Source: Irineochytrium annulatum (Eukaryota > Chytridiomycota > Chytridiomycetes > Chytridiales > Chytridiaceae). Taken from it: a DNA stretch of 13,935 nt. The stretch spans positions 1 through 13,935 of the forward strand of contig JADGJL010000783.1 in assembly GCA_027600665.1 (NCBI GenBank), read 5' to 3'. The position numbers were made by a program, and so were the translations under genes. This document shows positions 1 to 10,000 of the stretch, one piece after another (the first letter of the stretch is position 1; every line of letters begins with the position of its first letter). Under the pieces are notes generated by a model. That model saw only the letters and a program-made list of their open reading frames with translations, searched no databases and was not told the origin of the DNA.

Positions 1-696
1 GTTTTGACCTAGATATACAAGTTTGAATATTTTACTGTGGATACTAGAAATTGCAGCACTTTCTCCCTCTGTGTTTCTAGATCATAATTGCCTTTGTCCT
101 TCCTTTGTTTTTGTTTTCTACATGAACCAGACAAGGCATCGTCTGCATTGCAATAAGTTACGACCCCGTACATTTCACCGTGTTGCTGCAGTCATTTCCA
201 CCACATGCATGTCATCCCAATTGCTTTTCCACAGGGTGAATCGTCGGATCAGACAATACTCATCGTGCATCGAGGACGGGCTTCTCTGGCCTTTTTGCTT
301 AAGCCCAGAAGTAGACTAACGCTTCTCTGTTGCATTCTATGAGGAAGCAAATGGGAATAACGAGAACATGTGGAGAAGTTCGAGCTCGCATGTTGGAAGC
401 GTTCCATGCTGCCTTAAAGGGCCTTGGCGATGCTCCCTTCTGAACGCCGTCGCCGCATCGACTGATATCTGCGCGTCACCCGCGTTACGTGCTTGTTTAA
501 GTACAGCGCGTGTGTGTTTTGGCAGCCGCGTTCGACGATGCAGGTGGCAGATACCAACGCGTCTCCGGGAGACTTCTCTGATACATTCTTTTTTTTTTTG
601 GGTTGTTTTTATTGTAGGCGCGCATGGATAAGGATGTATTAGTAACCAAGAGTTACATTCCACTGCATGCAAGCCAAATTAGGTAGGGCCTTCGAA
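1..696. other. Non-coding region upstream of the coiled-coil gene
   Basis: I find no supportable gene here. The open frames on both strands (for example 23-319 plus and 337-672 minus) have no recognisable motif and no coding-like composition. The first ~330 bases are AT-richer and could be the tail of a neighbouring gene or promoter. A run of eleven T lies at about 589-599, roughly 100 bases before the start codon at 697. This is the likely promoter and 5' leader of the plus-strand gene, but I cannot point to a convincing TATA or CCAAT box. Confidence 0.5.
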
Positions 697-2137
697 ATGG
701 TGGACACACAAGCACCTGGTCCAACCGCCCCGCCTCCGTCATGGTCGCCGGCAGCGACGGCCGCGGGGTCCTCATCATTCGCCCTCGGGGTCTCGACGCT
801 GATCCCGGCACCCATCCTGGCCGCTCTGGATAAATACGGTGGGTAGCCTGTTGGTTTGGCCGTTGAGTGACGGATTCTGATCCGGCCGTTTGCCGTCTAC
901 AGAGATCCTAACGTCGGCGATCATCTCTCTCTGCGGCGTGCAGGATCAGATCCCCATGCAGGTGAGAGAGGGCGGGTGTACATTGGGATCAATGGAGGAT
1001 CTGACCCCATTCGCAGAGACGGCTCATCTCGAACGTGCGGGAGGTGCTGGAGATCGAGAAGAAGGAGCTGACAAGACGGGAGAACGAACGGTATGTTGTA
1101 AATGGATTTCGTATGGCTAAACGGGTGTCATTATTCAGGAAAGCAGATGAGTACCAGCTCGCGAGCCTCAACACCGTCAGCTTCTCGGCGCTGGCCGCCA
1201 AGATAAACGGTAACATGGCCCAGAAGGTTGAGTCGCTGAAGCGGTCGATCGAGACGACAAGGTTGGCGGAGGCGAAGGTGAAGGCACAAACGCAGGCCAC
1301 GTCCGAGAGGCTTTTGAAGGCCATCACGGAGATTGCGGATTTGGAAGAGAGGAACAAGGAGCTTGGTTCGCATCGGAAGACGCTGCGGAAGCTTTTGGAC
1401 GCGGCATTTGAGGACGATAAGGAGGATGAGTCGATTCGGTTGCAGATCTCGAGCACGAAGGCGAATTACATGGCCGTAAGTTCACACTTATTTATATATA
1501 CTTGCAAGATATGCATGCTGATATCCAAGCGATGAAGGCGACGGACGAGTACGACCGCCACCTCGCCGCCGATGCGGAGCTCCAGATGGCCCAGAAGTTC
1601 ATCGACGCCGCCACCCTCATCCTCCGCGTCATCTCCGATCAGCCCCACGCCCAGGAAGAATGGATCGTTGCGCGCTTTATCCACGAGTGCAAGGACCTCC
1701 ACCGGCGGGCCGACATTTGCGTCCAGAACGCGTTCGCCTACGACCCTACCCTGCCGCCACACCAGGACACGCCGTTACCGCGGCTGAGCGATAAGGTGGA
1801 GGGCGCGCTGGCGAAGACAGGGGCGCGGCTGGACCAGGTGCATCAGAGCCGGAATTGGCTTTTTGCGTGTGGGGAGACGTTGGGGCCGAGAATTACGGCG
1901 CTGGAGGGGGAGCTGAAGGAGACAAGGGGGCGGCTGAGTGAACGGAGGGTCAGGGTTGTAGAGTGCTGGCTGGAAGTTTTGGGGAGGGGGCGAGGGGCGG
2001 CGGTGGACTGGGCGGTGCTATTGCCGGTGAGGATGGAGGATGTTGGTGGCGCAAGGCCTACGCCGCAACCCGTTCGGGTCATCCACAGTGTGCCGACTGT
2101 GTCAGCCGGGGAGGGACTGCCGATGTACACACCATGA
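697..2137 (+). CDS. Coiled-coil protein of unknown function (5 exons, 403 aa)
   Basis: I do not recognise this protein. Exons chosen by splice consensus and phase are 697-838, 903-961, 1017-1090, 1139-1475 and 1538-2137. Donors include GTATGT at 1091 and GTAAGT at 1476. The last acceptor follows a CTGAT branch site, and the frame stays open through every junction. The ATG at 697 has A at -3 and G at +4. The N-terminus (residues 1-45) is rich in Pro, Ala and Ser. Residues ~70-200 are highly charged with long helical heptad-like runs rich in Glu, Lys, Arg and Leu (for example VLEIEKKELTRREN and IADLEERNKELG), suggesting a coiled coil. A second helical stretch covers ~205-360, and the last ~40 residues are Pro/Val-rich and less ordered. 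No signal peptide or membrane segment is evident. A structural, scaffold or tethering role would be inference only. The gene ends convergently with NAC alpha, with 474 bases between the stop codons. The model is fairly sure; the function is unknown. Confidence 0.78.
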
Positions 2138-2611
2138 GGTTTTTTTTTTTGGATAGGTGGTTATTCGCGACTTTGAAGTATGGGCTTTTGATGATATCTG
2201 GCACCTGTTTACATCTCTTCTTAGCCCTGTCGGCTCCTTGTATCTTGATTTTTGTGCAATCTTACTTTCGGTGTAACCCCTGCCTATATTTATTTATATC
2301 CTGTGAAATCCTACATCCAAGATGCCTTCATTGGTTTTCTTTCCTTGCTTACGATGCTAAACATACATACAATTCTCAATGATTGGCAAGCAAGACATAG
2401 TAATTTGGGTAGAAATACTCGCAATCAAGCGGTTGCGACGACGGAGCAACTACAATCTCTCGTGTAAAGGTGGGTAATCGCAATGATGTCAGACCAAAAC
2501 ATTCTTGTACTATTGCAGCCCATATTTTGCCTAATCAACAATCAAAAACATGTTCAGCATCTTTATACATCCTAACACCCCAACACTCCAAATCTGACCC
2601 TCCTATCCCCT
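2138..2611. other. Convergent intergenic region (shared 3' ends)
   Basis: This separates two genes that converge, so it should hold both 3' UTRs and polyadenylation sites. A run of eleven T (2140-2150) starts two bases after the stop codon of the left gene. The stretch is AT-rich with scattered TATTTA-like motifs around 2286-2300. I see no coding potential and no clear canonical AATAAA signal. Confidence 0.5.
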
Positions 2612-3300
2612 CTACATCGTCAGCTCCATGATCGCGTTCACGATGTCGTTGTCGTTGTCCTTCAAAGCCCGCACGGCCCTCGCCCGTGGCACGTTCGCCT
2701 GCTGCATGACGAGCTCAACGTCCTTGGCCTCAACACCCTCCTCGTTCCCGGCACCACCATCCTCCTCCGTCAACTCCGGCATATCCTCCCCACCCGCAGC
2801 GGCGGCGTTGGCGTCAAGGAGCTCCTGCGCGCGGTACGACTCGGCAGCGGATTGCTGCGCCTGCGAGTTTAAGTCCTCGACCTTCACCTCGCCAAAGACG
2901 ACGTAGGCTGCGATGGGCATAGGTTAATACAAGCGCAGACGAATGGAAACGAAGCAGAAAAACACCCACTGTCGCTCCCGGCGCTCTTGTAGACCTCCGG
3001 CTGTGCGACGACGAAGAGAACGTTTCTGGGCCTCCGGATCGTCACCCTCGTGATGCCAGGGACGAGCTTAAGGCCGTGCTTGGTCAGGGCCTTGCGGGCC
3101 TTTTTCTCGCCGCGGCTCTGGGACTTGTCGCCGGCTCCGTCGGCGGCGTCGTCCTGGGCGTCCAGGTTGTCATCGTCGTCGCTGGAGGAGACCTCGTCCT
3201 CGATCTTGGCTTCCTCCTTGGTCTGATTTCGGACGATGGGCGGTTAGATCGCATGTGGAAGCCGGGCGACGACAATGGACAAGGGAGGCGAGCTCACCAT
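2612..3300 (-). CDS. EGD2: Nascent polypeptide-associated complex subunit alpha (NAC alpha)
   Basis: NAC alpha pairs with the beta subunit to form a cytosolic heterodimer that binds ribosomes near the exit tunnel and shields nascent chains from mistargeting. Exons on the minus strand are 3298-3300 (ATG alone), 2970-3222 and 2612-2907, giving 183 aa, close to the family's usual length. The N-terminus is acidic (residues 9-33). The basic segment [17 protein letters not shown] (38-54) leads into the NAC domain (~36-100), with [36 protein letters not shown] and then VEDLNSQ; these match the family closely. A C-terminal UBA domain (~145-183) ends in [12 protein letters not shown]. Both introns have CTAAC/TTAAC branch sites, a GTGAGC or GTGGGT donor and a CAG acceptor. 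The first intron begins right after the ATG. The family call is very safe; only the one-codon first exon is open to doubt, as a further upstream exon cannot be excluded. Confidence 0.95.
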
Positions 3301-4098
3301 GATGCTGAAGAAAAACCTTGAAATTCGCCGGTGATGTCTTTTTTAAAAATCCTTAGCATAATTCTTTACATGTTAGCCTACCAAACGTAGTGTATGCCCT
3401 TTCAACTGTTAAGTCATCGCGAGCAAATATTTAGTATATTCAGTTGTTCATTCCAGCCTCGAATTTCTATTTACCCGTCCTGTTGCTGCTGATACTTCCA
3501 CAAATTGCAAGGGTGTGCTGAGTATGAACGCTGGCGAAAGGGCGACCCAACCAAACCACAACCATGCTGGATGGGAGCAACAAAGTTTTTCTCGTGGAAA
3601 AAATCTTCACAATATTTCAATGAAATGCAAATGCATTGTAAGTAATACCATACTTTGGTTTGGAACGTCGCGAGGATGCCTCACGGACAATCATATGTTC
3701 AGAAACCTCATGCTCTGGGTGAGGATGTCTAGAAGATATCTAAAGGCTCAATGGTGATCAAAGTTCTGCATGTGAAAATAAGAAGCAGAGTGTGCGATCG
3801 CTGGGTTACACACAGTTATACTGTGGTAGTTATCGTCCAAGTACAAAGAAACTTCCTTCTCGAGAGAAATCGCATGTGTGCAAAGGCAAAGCAATGGGTG
3901 CAGCTCCACTAATGTGCAAAAGGGAATGAAAAACAGGGGAAGATTGCCCACGAACCTAAGAATAAAAAGCAAAACGAAGCAGATGTTTAGGCGGAAAGGA
4001 GAAATGCGAACGAAAGGGAGGGACGCAAGACACTAAAAGGTACCACAGGATTATAGTAGCCCAAATTCAGAGACTCGTCAGATAATGTAGGGCAGGGC
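3301..4098. other. Intergenic region holding the NAC alpha promoter
   Basis: This lies between the NAC alpha start (minus strand) and the stop of the next minus-strand gene. It should contain the NAC alpha promoter and 5' leader next to 3301 and the 3' UTR of the upstream gene next to 4098. On the minus strand a T-rich run precedes the NAC start. Around 3960-4040 the plus strand is strongly purine-rich. The frames at 3515-3757 (plus) and 3748-3972 (minus) look like chance. No repeat, RNA gene or mobile element is visible. Confidence 0.5.
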
Positions 4099-6050
4099 CT
4101 AGACGGTTGTTTTCCTCTTCAGGAACCCAATAGCAATCGACTTTTTCAGCGCCTCCAACATCGTCGCCGGGCCCTGCGCACCCGCACCCACGGCTCCAGC
4201 TCCACCGCTCTCGGTTGCGTGGCCGGCCTCCGCCGCCGCCGCCGCCGCGGCTTCCCTCATCAGCCTCGCCTGCGTCCTGGCCCTGACCCTCGCGTCGAAA
4301 TCGCATCGCTGGTCATCCATCCTCTTCGCACCGGCCCCTACCACACGCGCCATCAAGTCGTCAAGCTCCCCAGCCGCGCGCTCCAGCGTCCCCGCGCCCC
4401 AGCCTTGACGGGACGCCACCGATCCCGTCAAATCCTGGAACTCCACGCGACGCACGCGCGCGGGCTGCAGGGGGCGGTCGGCCCACGGCGCGGGCGTGGC
4501 ATCCAGCGACATGTATTGGCCGCGGTTGTGCTGGTAACTTCGCTCGCTCAAGAGCGTCCCGTCGAAGGGCTCCGGCGACGTCGGTCGGTGAGCGGCGGCC
4601 CATTCGTGGCTGGACTCCTCGGAGACCCTTTCTTCTGGCGCCCTCGCGTCCTCATACGACGGCCGGCGGTTGCCGCCCGGGTTCGAATACGGGCTCCCTG
4701 CGAGCGGATTTGGCAACGGCAAGGTTGAGAAGGCTGACGTAGCATCCGACAGGAGCGAGAGCGTGCGCATGCGGGCCGCAAGAAGCCTGTACGTGTCGAG
4801 AATTGCGCGCGGGTCCGTTGCGGGAGGCGGGGCGTGTCGGGCCAGGAGGTCACGGAGGCGCTGGTGTGGGTCCGCGGCGGGGACACCGAAGTAGCTCTCA
4901 TCGTGGAGCCAAGCGGGGTTGGTCAAGCCGTAGTGCTGGGAGAATGGGCGGCGGTTTGCGGCGGAGGTGTAAGGGTCGTCGGCGTCGGAGGAGGTGCGGG
5001 AGCGGTCGCTGGAGGCGCGGGAGCCGTTGCTTGAGACTGGGAGGGAGAGACGGCGGAGGAGGTGGGCGTCGGAGGCAGCGGCACGTTCATCGCGGTCGCC
5101 CGGGTCGCGGGGCCAGTCTGCAACTATGTTGGTAGAGGCCGTCGGGGCAGGCGCGGCCGCGGCAATGGCGGGAGTGACAGTATCGCGTTGCGGACGAAGC
5201 AGAGAGTCCGAGTTTCTGCGAAGAGATCCCTGCGGTGTCGAGGGGGAGGAGCGGACGAGGGTGATAGAGAAGTCCGAGCGAGGGAGGGACGGGTGGAGAT
5301 ACATATTTATGATGCTGTCGCCACCGGTGCTCCCAGTAGCGACGCGCTCCTCCAAGTCCACCTGGCGTCTCCAATACCTAGTTTCATTTGATGAGTGGCT
5401 CGTTGGTAAATGCTATGCACGGACGACGCACCTGACCTCCTCGCTCATCCTCCTCAGTTCGCGGGCAAACAGCGCCGACGAGGTCGATTCTGAGCTCGGG
5501 ACAGTCGATATGCTTCCGACGGTCGTCGACGTTGCGGTTGTCGCCGTGCCCGCGGTAGCAGCTGTCGTATTCGTGCCTTGCCTGCCTGCCATCAGAGCGA
5601 GGTCCGACATCTCATTCAGCGCCCGCATGACGGTGATTCGCTCGGCTTCAGTAAGGTCGTGAAAGCCGCCGATGGACGGAAAGAAGGTGTCGGTATGGTG
5701 ATGACGTGTCATAGGATTGGAGGCCTGAGATAGACAAAAACAATCAAGCAATAAACGACGTTACAATCTGTGCAGCAGGAAAAACGCGGGAAGGCATGAA
5801 AGGGAGAGACCTCAACCTGGTCCTGCATGGTGGCGGGGTCAACCTCATCGTCGAAGTCGGTCTGAGCGGCTCGATCCCTGCAAGAGCGAGTCAGCAAAGG
5901 CGGCAAACATCTTAAGATCAAAGAAGCAGTAGGGCAGCTCCAAAGGCTGCCCTCGGCGAGCGAGCGTCGCGATGGCCGCGATTGCCATGCCCAACGGACT
6001 AACGGGCCGACGACCGCCGCGCCTCCTCCATCGCTCGTCGTTGGCAGCAT
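4099..6050 (-). CDS. Low-complexity protein of unknown function (4 exons, 559 aa)
   Basis: I do not recognise this protein. Exons on the minus strand are 6004-6050, 5817-5877, 5432-5724 and 4099-5377; the introns (126, 92 and 54 nt) are phase-consistent. The donor of intron 2 is weak, and a site six bases further on would add two residues. Visible parts: an acidic start (TDFDDEVD, ~22-29); a predicted helix with DLTEAERITVMRALNEMSDLA (59-79); a Thr/Ser-rich linker (~87-118); an amphipathic helix, RELRRMSEEVRYWRRQVDLE (124-143); a long Ser/Pro/Ala-rich stretch with RRLSLP (242-247), a good basophilic-kinase consensus; an ordered-looking block ~269-355 (HYGLTNPAWLHDESYFGV, then HQRLRDLLARH and AILDTYRLLAARMRTL); an alanine run; and a basic tail, KRKTTV. 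No membrane span is seen. The composition suggests a largely disordered, phosphorylated scaffold or regulator, but that is inference. An alternative first exon at 6108-6142 would fit equally well (see findings). Confidence 0.75.
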
Positions 6051-7083
6051 GCCCGGTCCGCGGCACTCTTCAGGACGTTGGCCATTCTAGAGAGGGTCGC
6101 GACTTACTGGCGGGGTAGGGCGTGGTCTCCTCTGGGCTCCATTCAAAAGTTAAGTTCGAACAGAGGTGTCCGGGACAAGATAGTAGTGACTTGGTGAAAG
6201 TTGGCCCCCGCGATTCCACCCGTTCCTCGTGGGTACACTCGGCGCGCTCGCTGCGCAACGCTCGGCTCCGTCGCCATGCATGTTCAGCGGACAGCGGATG
6301 AGAGGTCAGATTCGTCCATGCTCCTATCCTTGCGCGAAGCGATAATGGTTGCTCCTTGACGGTGTTCGCCAATGCGAAGGAAGATGTCATCCGAATCGAG
6401 CTGCCCTATCTCCGACGAGCTCAAGGTCGTGTTCGAACATTTCCACAGAACTCCATGTCGGATGGTGCTGCATGGTCTCTGAGGGTGCACGCCGGCACTT
6501 GCTGCTAGCCGTCGACGAAGTATGCAAGGTGTGTCGGGAAGCATGTCGTTCTCACAACAAACGCTGACATCATGGCCGTCGTAACGGACTTGGTTTAATT
6601 AGGACCTGCTACATGGACTTGGTTTTAAATGTTTTAAATAAGGTCCTGCTACAGGAAGTGAAGAAGTGCAACCAGGCCAGCTCGTTGGCGCGGTGGAGAA
6701 AAATTGGTTGGGCATTTGGCGTCGTAGACGTTGTTGTCCTTTTAAAGTGGCACATATGGAAATGTGCTTCCAAACTGCGATCTCTTCTTTGTAGTTGTCA
6801 AGGAGACATTGCTAGGTTTGATTTTAAGTTGCGTGTTATTCCGCCGCCCCATAAGACCGTCGGTGGAAAAGCGGCAGTTGCGTTGCAAATGCCAAATCGC
6901 TGCTACAACCGGAGCATGTGGTTCAGTATATACGATATTTTGTGGAAATATACTAATTTCACTGCGCAGGGGCCTTGGACCTCGAAGCATGATCCGGAAT
7001 ATAATTCTTGATCATCGAGCATAACCTAGAAACATTGCTCAGTCGTTATCTTTGCGACAAGTAAGACGAGTGACGAGTGGAAC
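6051..7083. other. Intergenic region: 3' end of the kinase gene and 5' region of the unknown gene
   Basis: Both flanking genes are on the minus strand, so this contains the kinase 3' UTR near 7083 and the promoter and leader of the 559-aa protein near 6051. It holds an imperfect tandem repeat at 6586-6654. Three moderate open frames (6613-7011 plus, 6284-6544 minus, 6070-6390 minus) have no motif I recognise. The minus-strand stretch ~6290-6420 reads somewhat like coding sequence but I could not connect it to a gene by splice sites. Confidence 0.45.
6586..6654. repeat. Imperfect direct tandem repeat, two units
   Basis: Unit 1 (6586-6614) and unit 2 (6615-6654) both begin GGACTTGGTTT and both contain a GGWCCTGCTACA block; they differ by an 11-base AT-rich insertion (TTTTAAAT-like, itself partly duplicated) in unit 2. 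The units abut directly. It could be a small local duplication or a regulatory element; nothing marks it as mobile. Confidence 0.7.
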
Positions 7084-10000
7084 TCACTCTTTCTTCGCAA
7101 AAGGCTTGAGAAGCACTGCATTTTTTCGACCAAACAGCGTTTTGGTTAGCAAGGTTACGAACGTCCGTAAGCAATGAATTTTGCCTTACCGTTCTGCATC
7201 CCAGACTCTAAAGCATGCTGGACCTGTTCCCTCCTCCCGTTCCCCGTGACGGCGACAATCGGCAGGGCTGGAAGACCTCCGACCTTCTCGAGCTCCCTAA
7301 TTCGCCTCGTGGCCTCCTCGCCTCTCATCACGGGCATCTCTATGTCCATGAAGATCATATCGAGGTCGTAATGGCGCGCGGTCACCATCTCGACGGCCTC
7401 GCGGCCGTTGCAGGCGGTCTCAAAAGCGTGGCCGATGGTCTTCAGGTGCTTGACGAGGACGCGGCGGTTGATTTCGTTGTCGTCTTAAGTCCAATAAGGG
7501 CAGACGAGAAAGACCACGAAGACCGTCAGTGTCAATCAAAAGTCGTTTCTTCAGCACTCACCGACGACAAGGAACCGCAGCGGCCGGTCGACCTTCGGGT
7601 TCGAAGAACCCGTCAGCCTCCGCTCGCTTAAGCTTCGCGGTGGTGCAGGCACGTTGCGTGCCAGGACCTCAAACTTGAACGTCGAACCCTTACCCTTCTC
7701 GCTCTCGACATCGATCGAACCACCCATAAGTTCGACGAGGCGCTTGCAAATGAACAATCCTGTTGGAATTCAACAAACGTAAGCTATTTGAAACGTTTCC
7801 GGTCGGTTACGACTCACCAAGACCCGAACCGCCATACTCCGTATATGTCTGTTTGTCATCAACGGTTAGCCCCAAGCCGAAAGGGTTTCGCGCTCACCTT
7901 GCAAGAAGCCTGCGAGAATTGTTGAAATAACTTTGTTTTCTCGCCCTCTGTCATCCCAATTCCACTATCAATCACGGAAAACGCAAGTTTCCATGTACCA
8001 AGCCCTTCCTCTGCCGCGTCACCCTCAATTCCTAACGCCTCACGGTTAGCGGCACGGGGTGGCGCCGGCGGGTCATCCTCAATGAGGACGCCGTCCAGCA
8101 CGATGCGAATGGTCTTAACATCGACCTTTTCCGTAAACTTCACCGCGTTCGTGAGCAGGTTGATGAGAATCTGGCTCAATCGCGTAGGGTCGCCCTGGAA
8201 CCACTCCTCGTGACGACCCGCGAAGCGCGGGCTGACTTCGACCGTCGCACGGATCTGTTTTGCCTCCATGTTCACGCGCTGGGTCTGGAGGAGGGTTTGG
8301 AGTAGAGCGTGTGGGCGGAAAGGGGTCGTAGTGCTGACGTTAAGGAGGTCCATGCTGGAATATTGTGTTAATGACGCGTTTTAACGGACGGAGACTGACT
8401 TACCTCATTTTGCTCATCGTCAGAACGTCGTCCGCGATAACCTGCATCGCGTGTGTCAGCGTCTTTTTGGCGAAACGAAGGTATAGGGAACGACATTTAC
8501 CTTCTGATGTTCGGCGCACAGCTTAATCGCGTCAGTGCATTCGAGTCCCCGTCTGAGGATATCCGCCAGCACCGGGTCGCCGCTCTTGTCGTAGAACTGC
8601 TGAATCTCATTAATGACCTCAGCAACGAAGTGATTGCTGTTCATGATGCCTGTCGAATAAAACTCGTATTTAGGACGGTGACATCAATTTGCAATCAATG
8701 AGAAAAGCCTCCTACCGTTCAGTGGATTCCGAATTTCGTGGCAGATCTAAAAGAAAAACGTCGTTACAATATGACGAGTATCAAGAAGCCGCACCATATC
8801 GATGAACGCTTCCTGCTGCTTCCTCTGCTCAATAGCGGCATCGGCACGCTTCCGCTGGGCGGCTTCCTCCCTTTGCAAGTTGGCAACCTTCTCCTCCTCT
8901 AACATCTTCGACGAAGTCGCGTCCATTAGGCAGTGCAGATGGCCAATTGGCTTTCCCTCGCCGTCGTACTCAACAACGGCTGTTCAGGCGAAGAACAATT
9001 CGAATTTAGAAGCAAGCAGCATTAGGGAAGAAGGCACTTTGCTTACTCCGCTGTTGAACCCAAATCGTCTGCTTCGCATACCGCTGCCATACGCGATATT
9101 CGATGCTGTAGCCGGTTGCGTCAGCGATTGCCTTCCGCAGCGTCGCGAACACCATCTCGCAGTCCTCCTCCGCGACGCATTTGCTATTTCCAAAAATTTT
9201 TAGGGCGACACTGACCACCGTTTTGGCAAAGAATCAATTACGATAACGCGGAACAAAAAAAAAAAAAAAAAAAAAGGTGATAGCACTCACGTCGCCACGT
9301 CCGCAGTGTTACCGACAAGCTCCGCCAATTCCTCCTCCGTCATGTCAAATTGCCTCCTGAAGGTCTCGTTCGCGAACGTCACACCGCCCGTCATATCCGT
9401 CCCGACAATGCCAATAGGACTCATAGTCGCCAAGCGGAGATACTTCCTCGCTTGATTGTCTTTCTCGTTCTTCTCCACCATCACAGCCCTTTCCAGCTCG
9501 GTCCTCTTCCTGCTGAGCTCCAACTTCGTCGCAACGCGCGCAACGAGCTCGCCCATGCTAAAGGGCTTCGCGAGGTAGTCGTCCGCGCCTTGCTCAAGAC
9601 CGCCGACGCGTGCCTCTTCGCCGGACCGGCCGGAGAGGAGGATGACGGGCACCTCGCGCGTGCGTTCTTCGAGGCGGAGGCGGCGTAGGAGCTCAAGGCC
9701 ATCCATTATTGGCATCATGATATCAGAAATTATTAGGTCTGGGGGCGAGTGGGAGGCTTCTGTAAGTGCTGTGGAGCCGTTCTCGAAGGAGCGGACAGAC
9801 CATCGCGTAGAGAGGACATTGGCGAGATACCTATCAAGAGAGCGTTAAAACGGCTGGCTTTGAAACTAAACGGGTCAACACTCACTTTCGCATGTCCGAG
9901 TTATCATCCACGACAAACAAAATCGTCGCAGCCTCGGCTGGCACAGTTCCCGGCGAGTTCCCATCCGCAACTCTCGAATGATCCGCATACCCCTTCTCCG

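Noticed and set aside
1963..2467. Plus-strand frames 1963-2382 and 2252-2467
   Set aside because: The first overlaps the last exon of the coiled-coil gene in another frame, and both run into AT-rich 3' sequence with no coding signal.
4219..5662. Long plus-strand frames (4219-4728, 4803-5135, 4994-5662) opposite the 559-aa gene
   Set aside because: They are Arg/Gly-rich shadows created by the GC-rich minus-strand exon and have no motifs or splice structure of their own.
6284..6544. Minus-strand frame of 86 aa that reads partly like coding sequence
   Set aside because: I found no splice sites joining it in frame to the downstream 559-aa gene and no family resemblance; kept as unexplained intergenic sequence.
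6613..7011. 132-aa plus-strand open frame
   Set aside because: It starts inside the tandem repeat, has no recognisable domain and lies in sequence of non-coding character; it could still be a small gene but there is no support.
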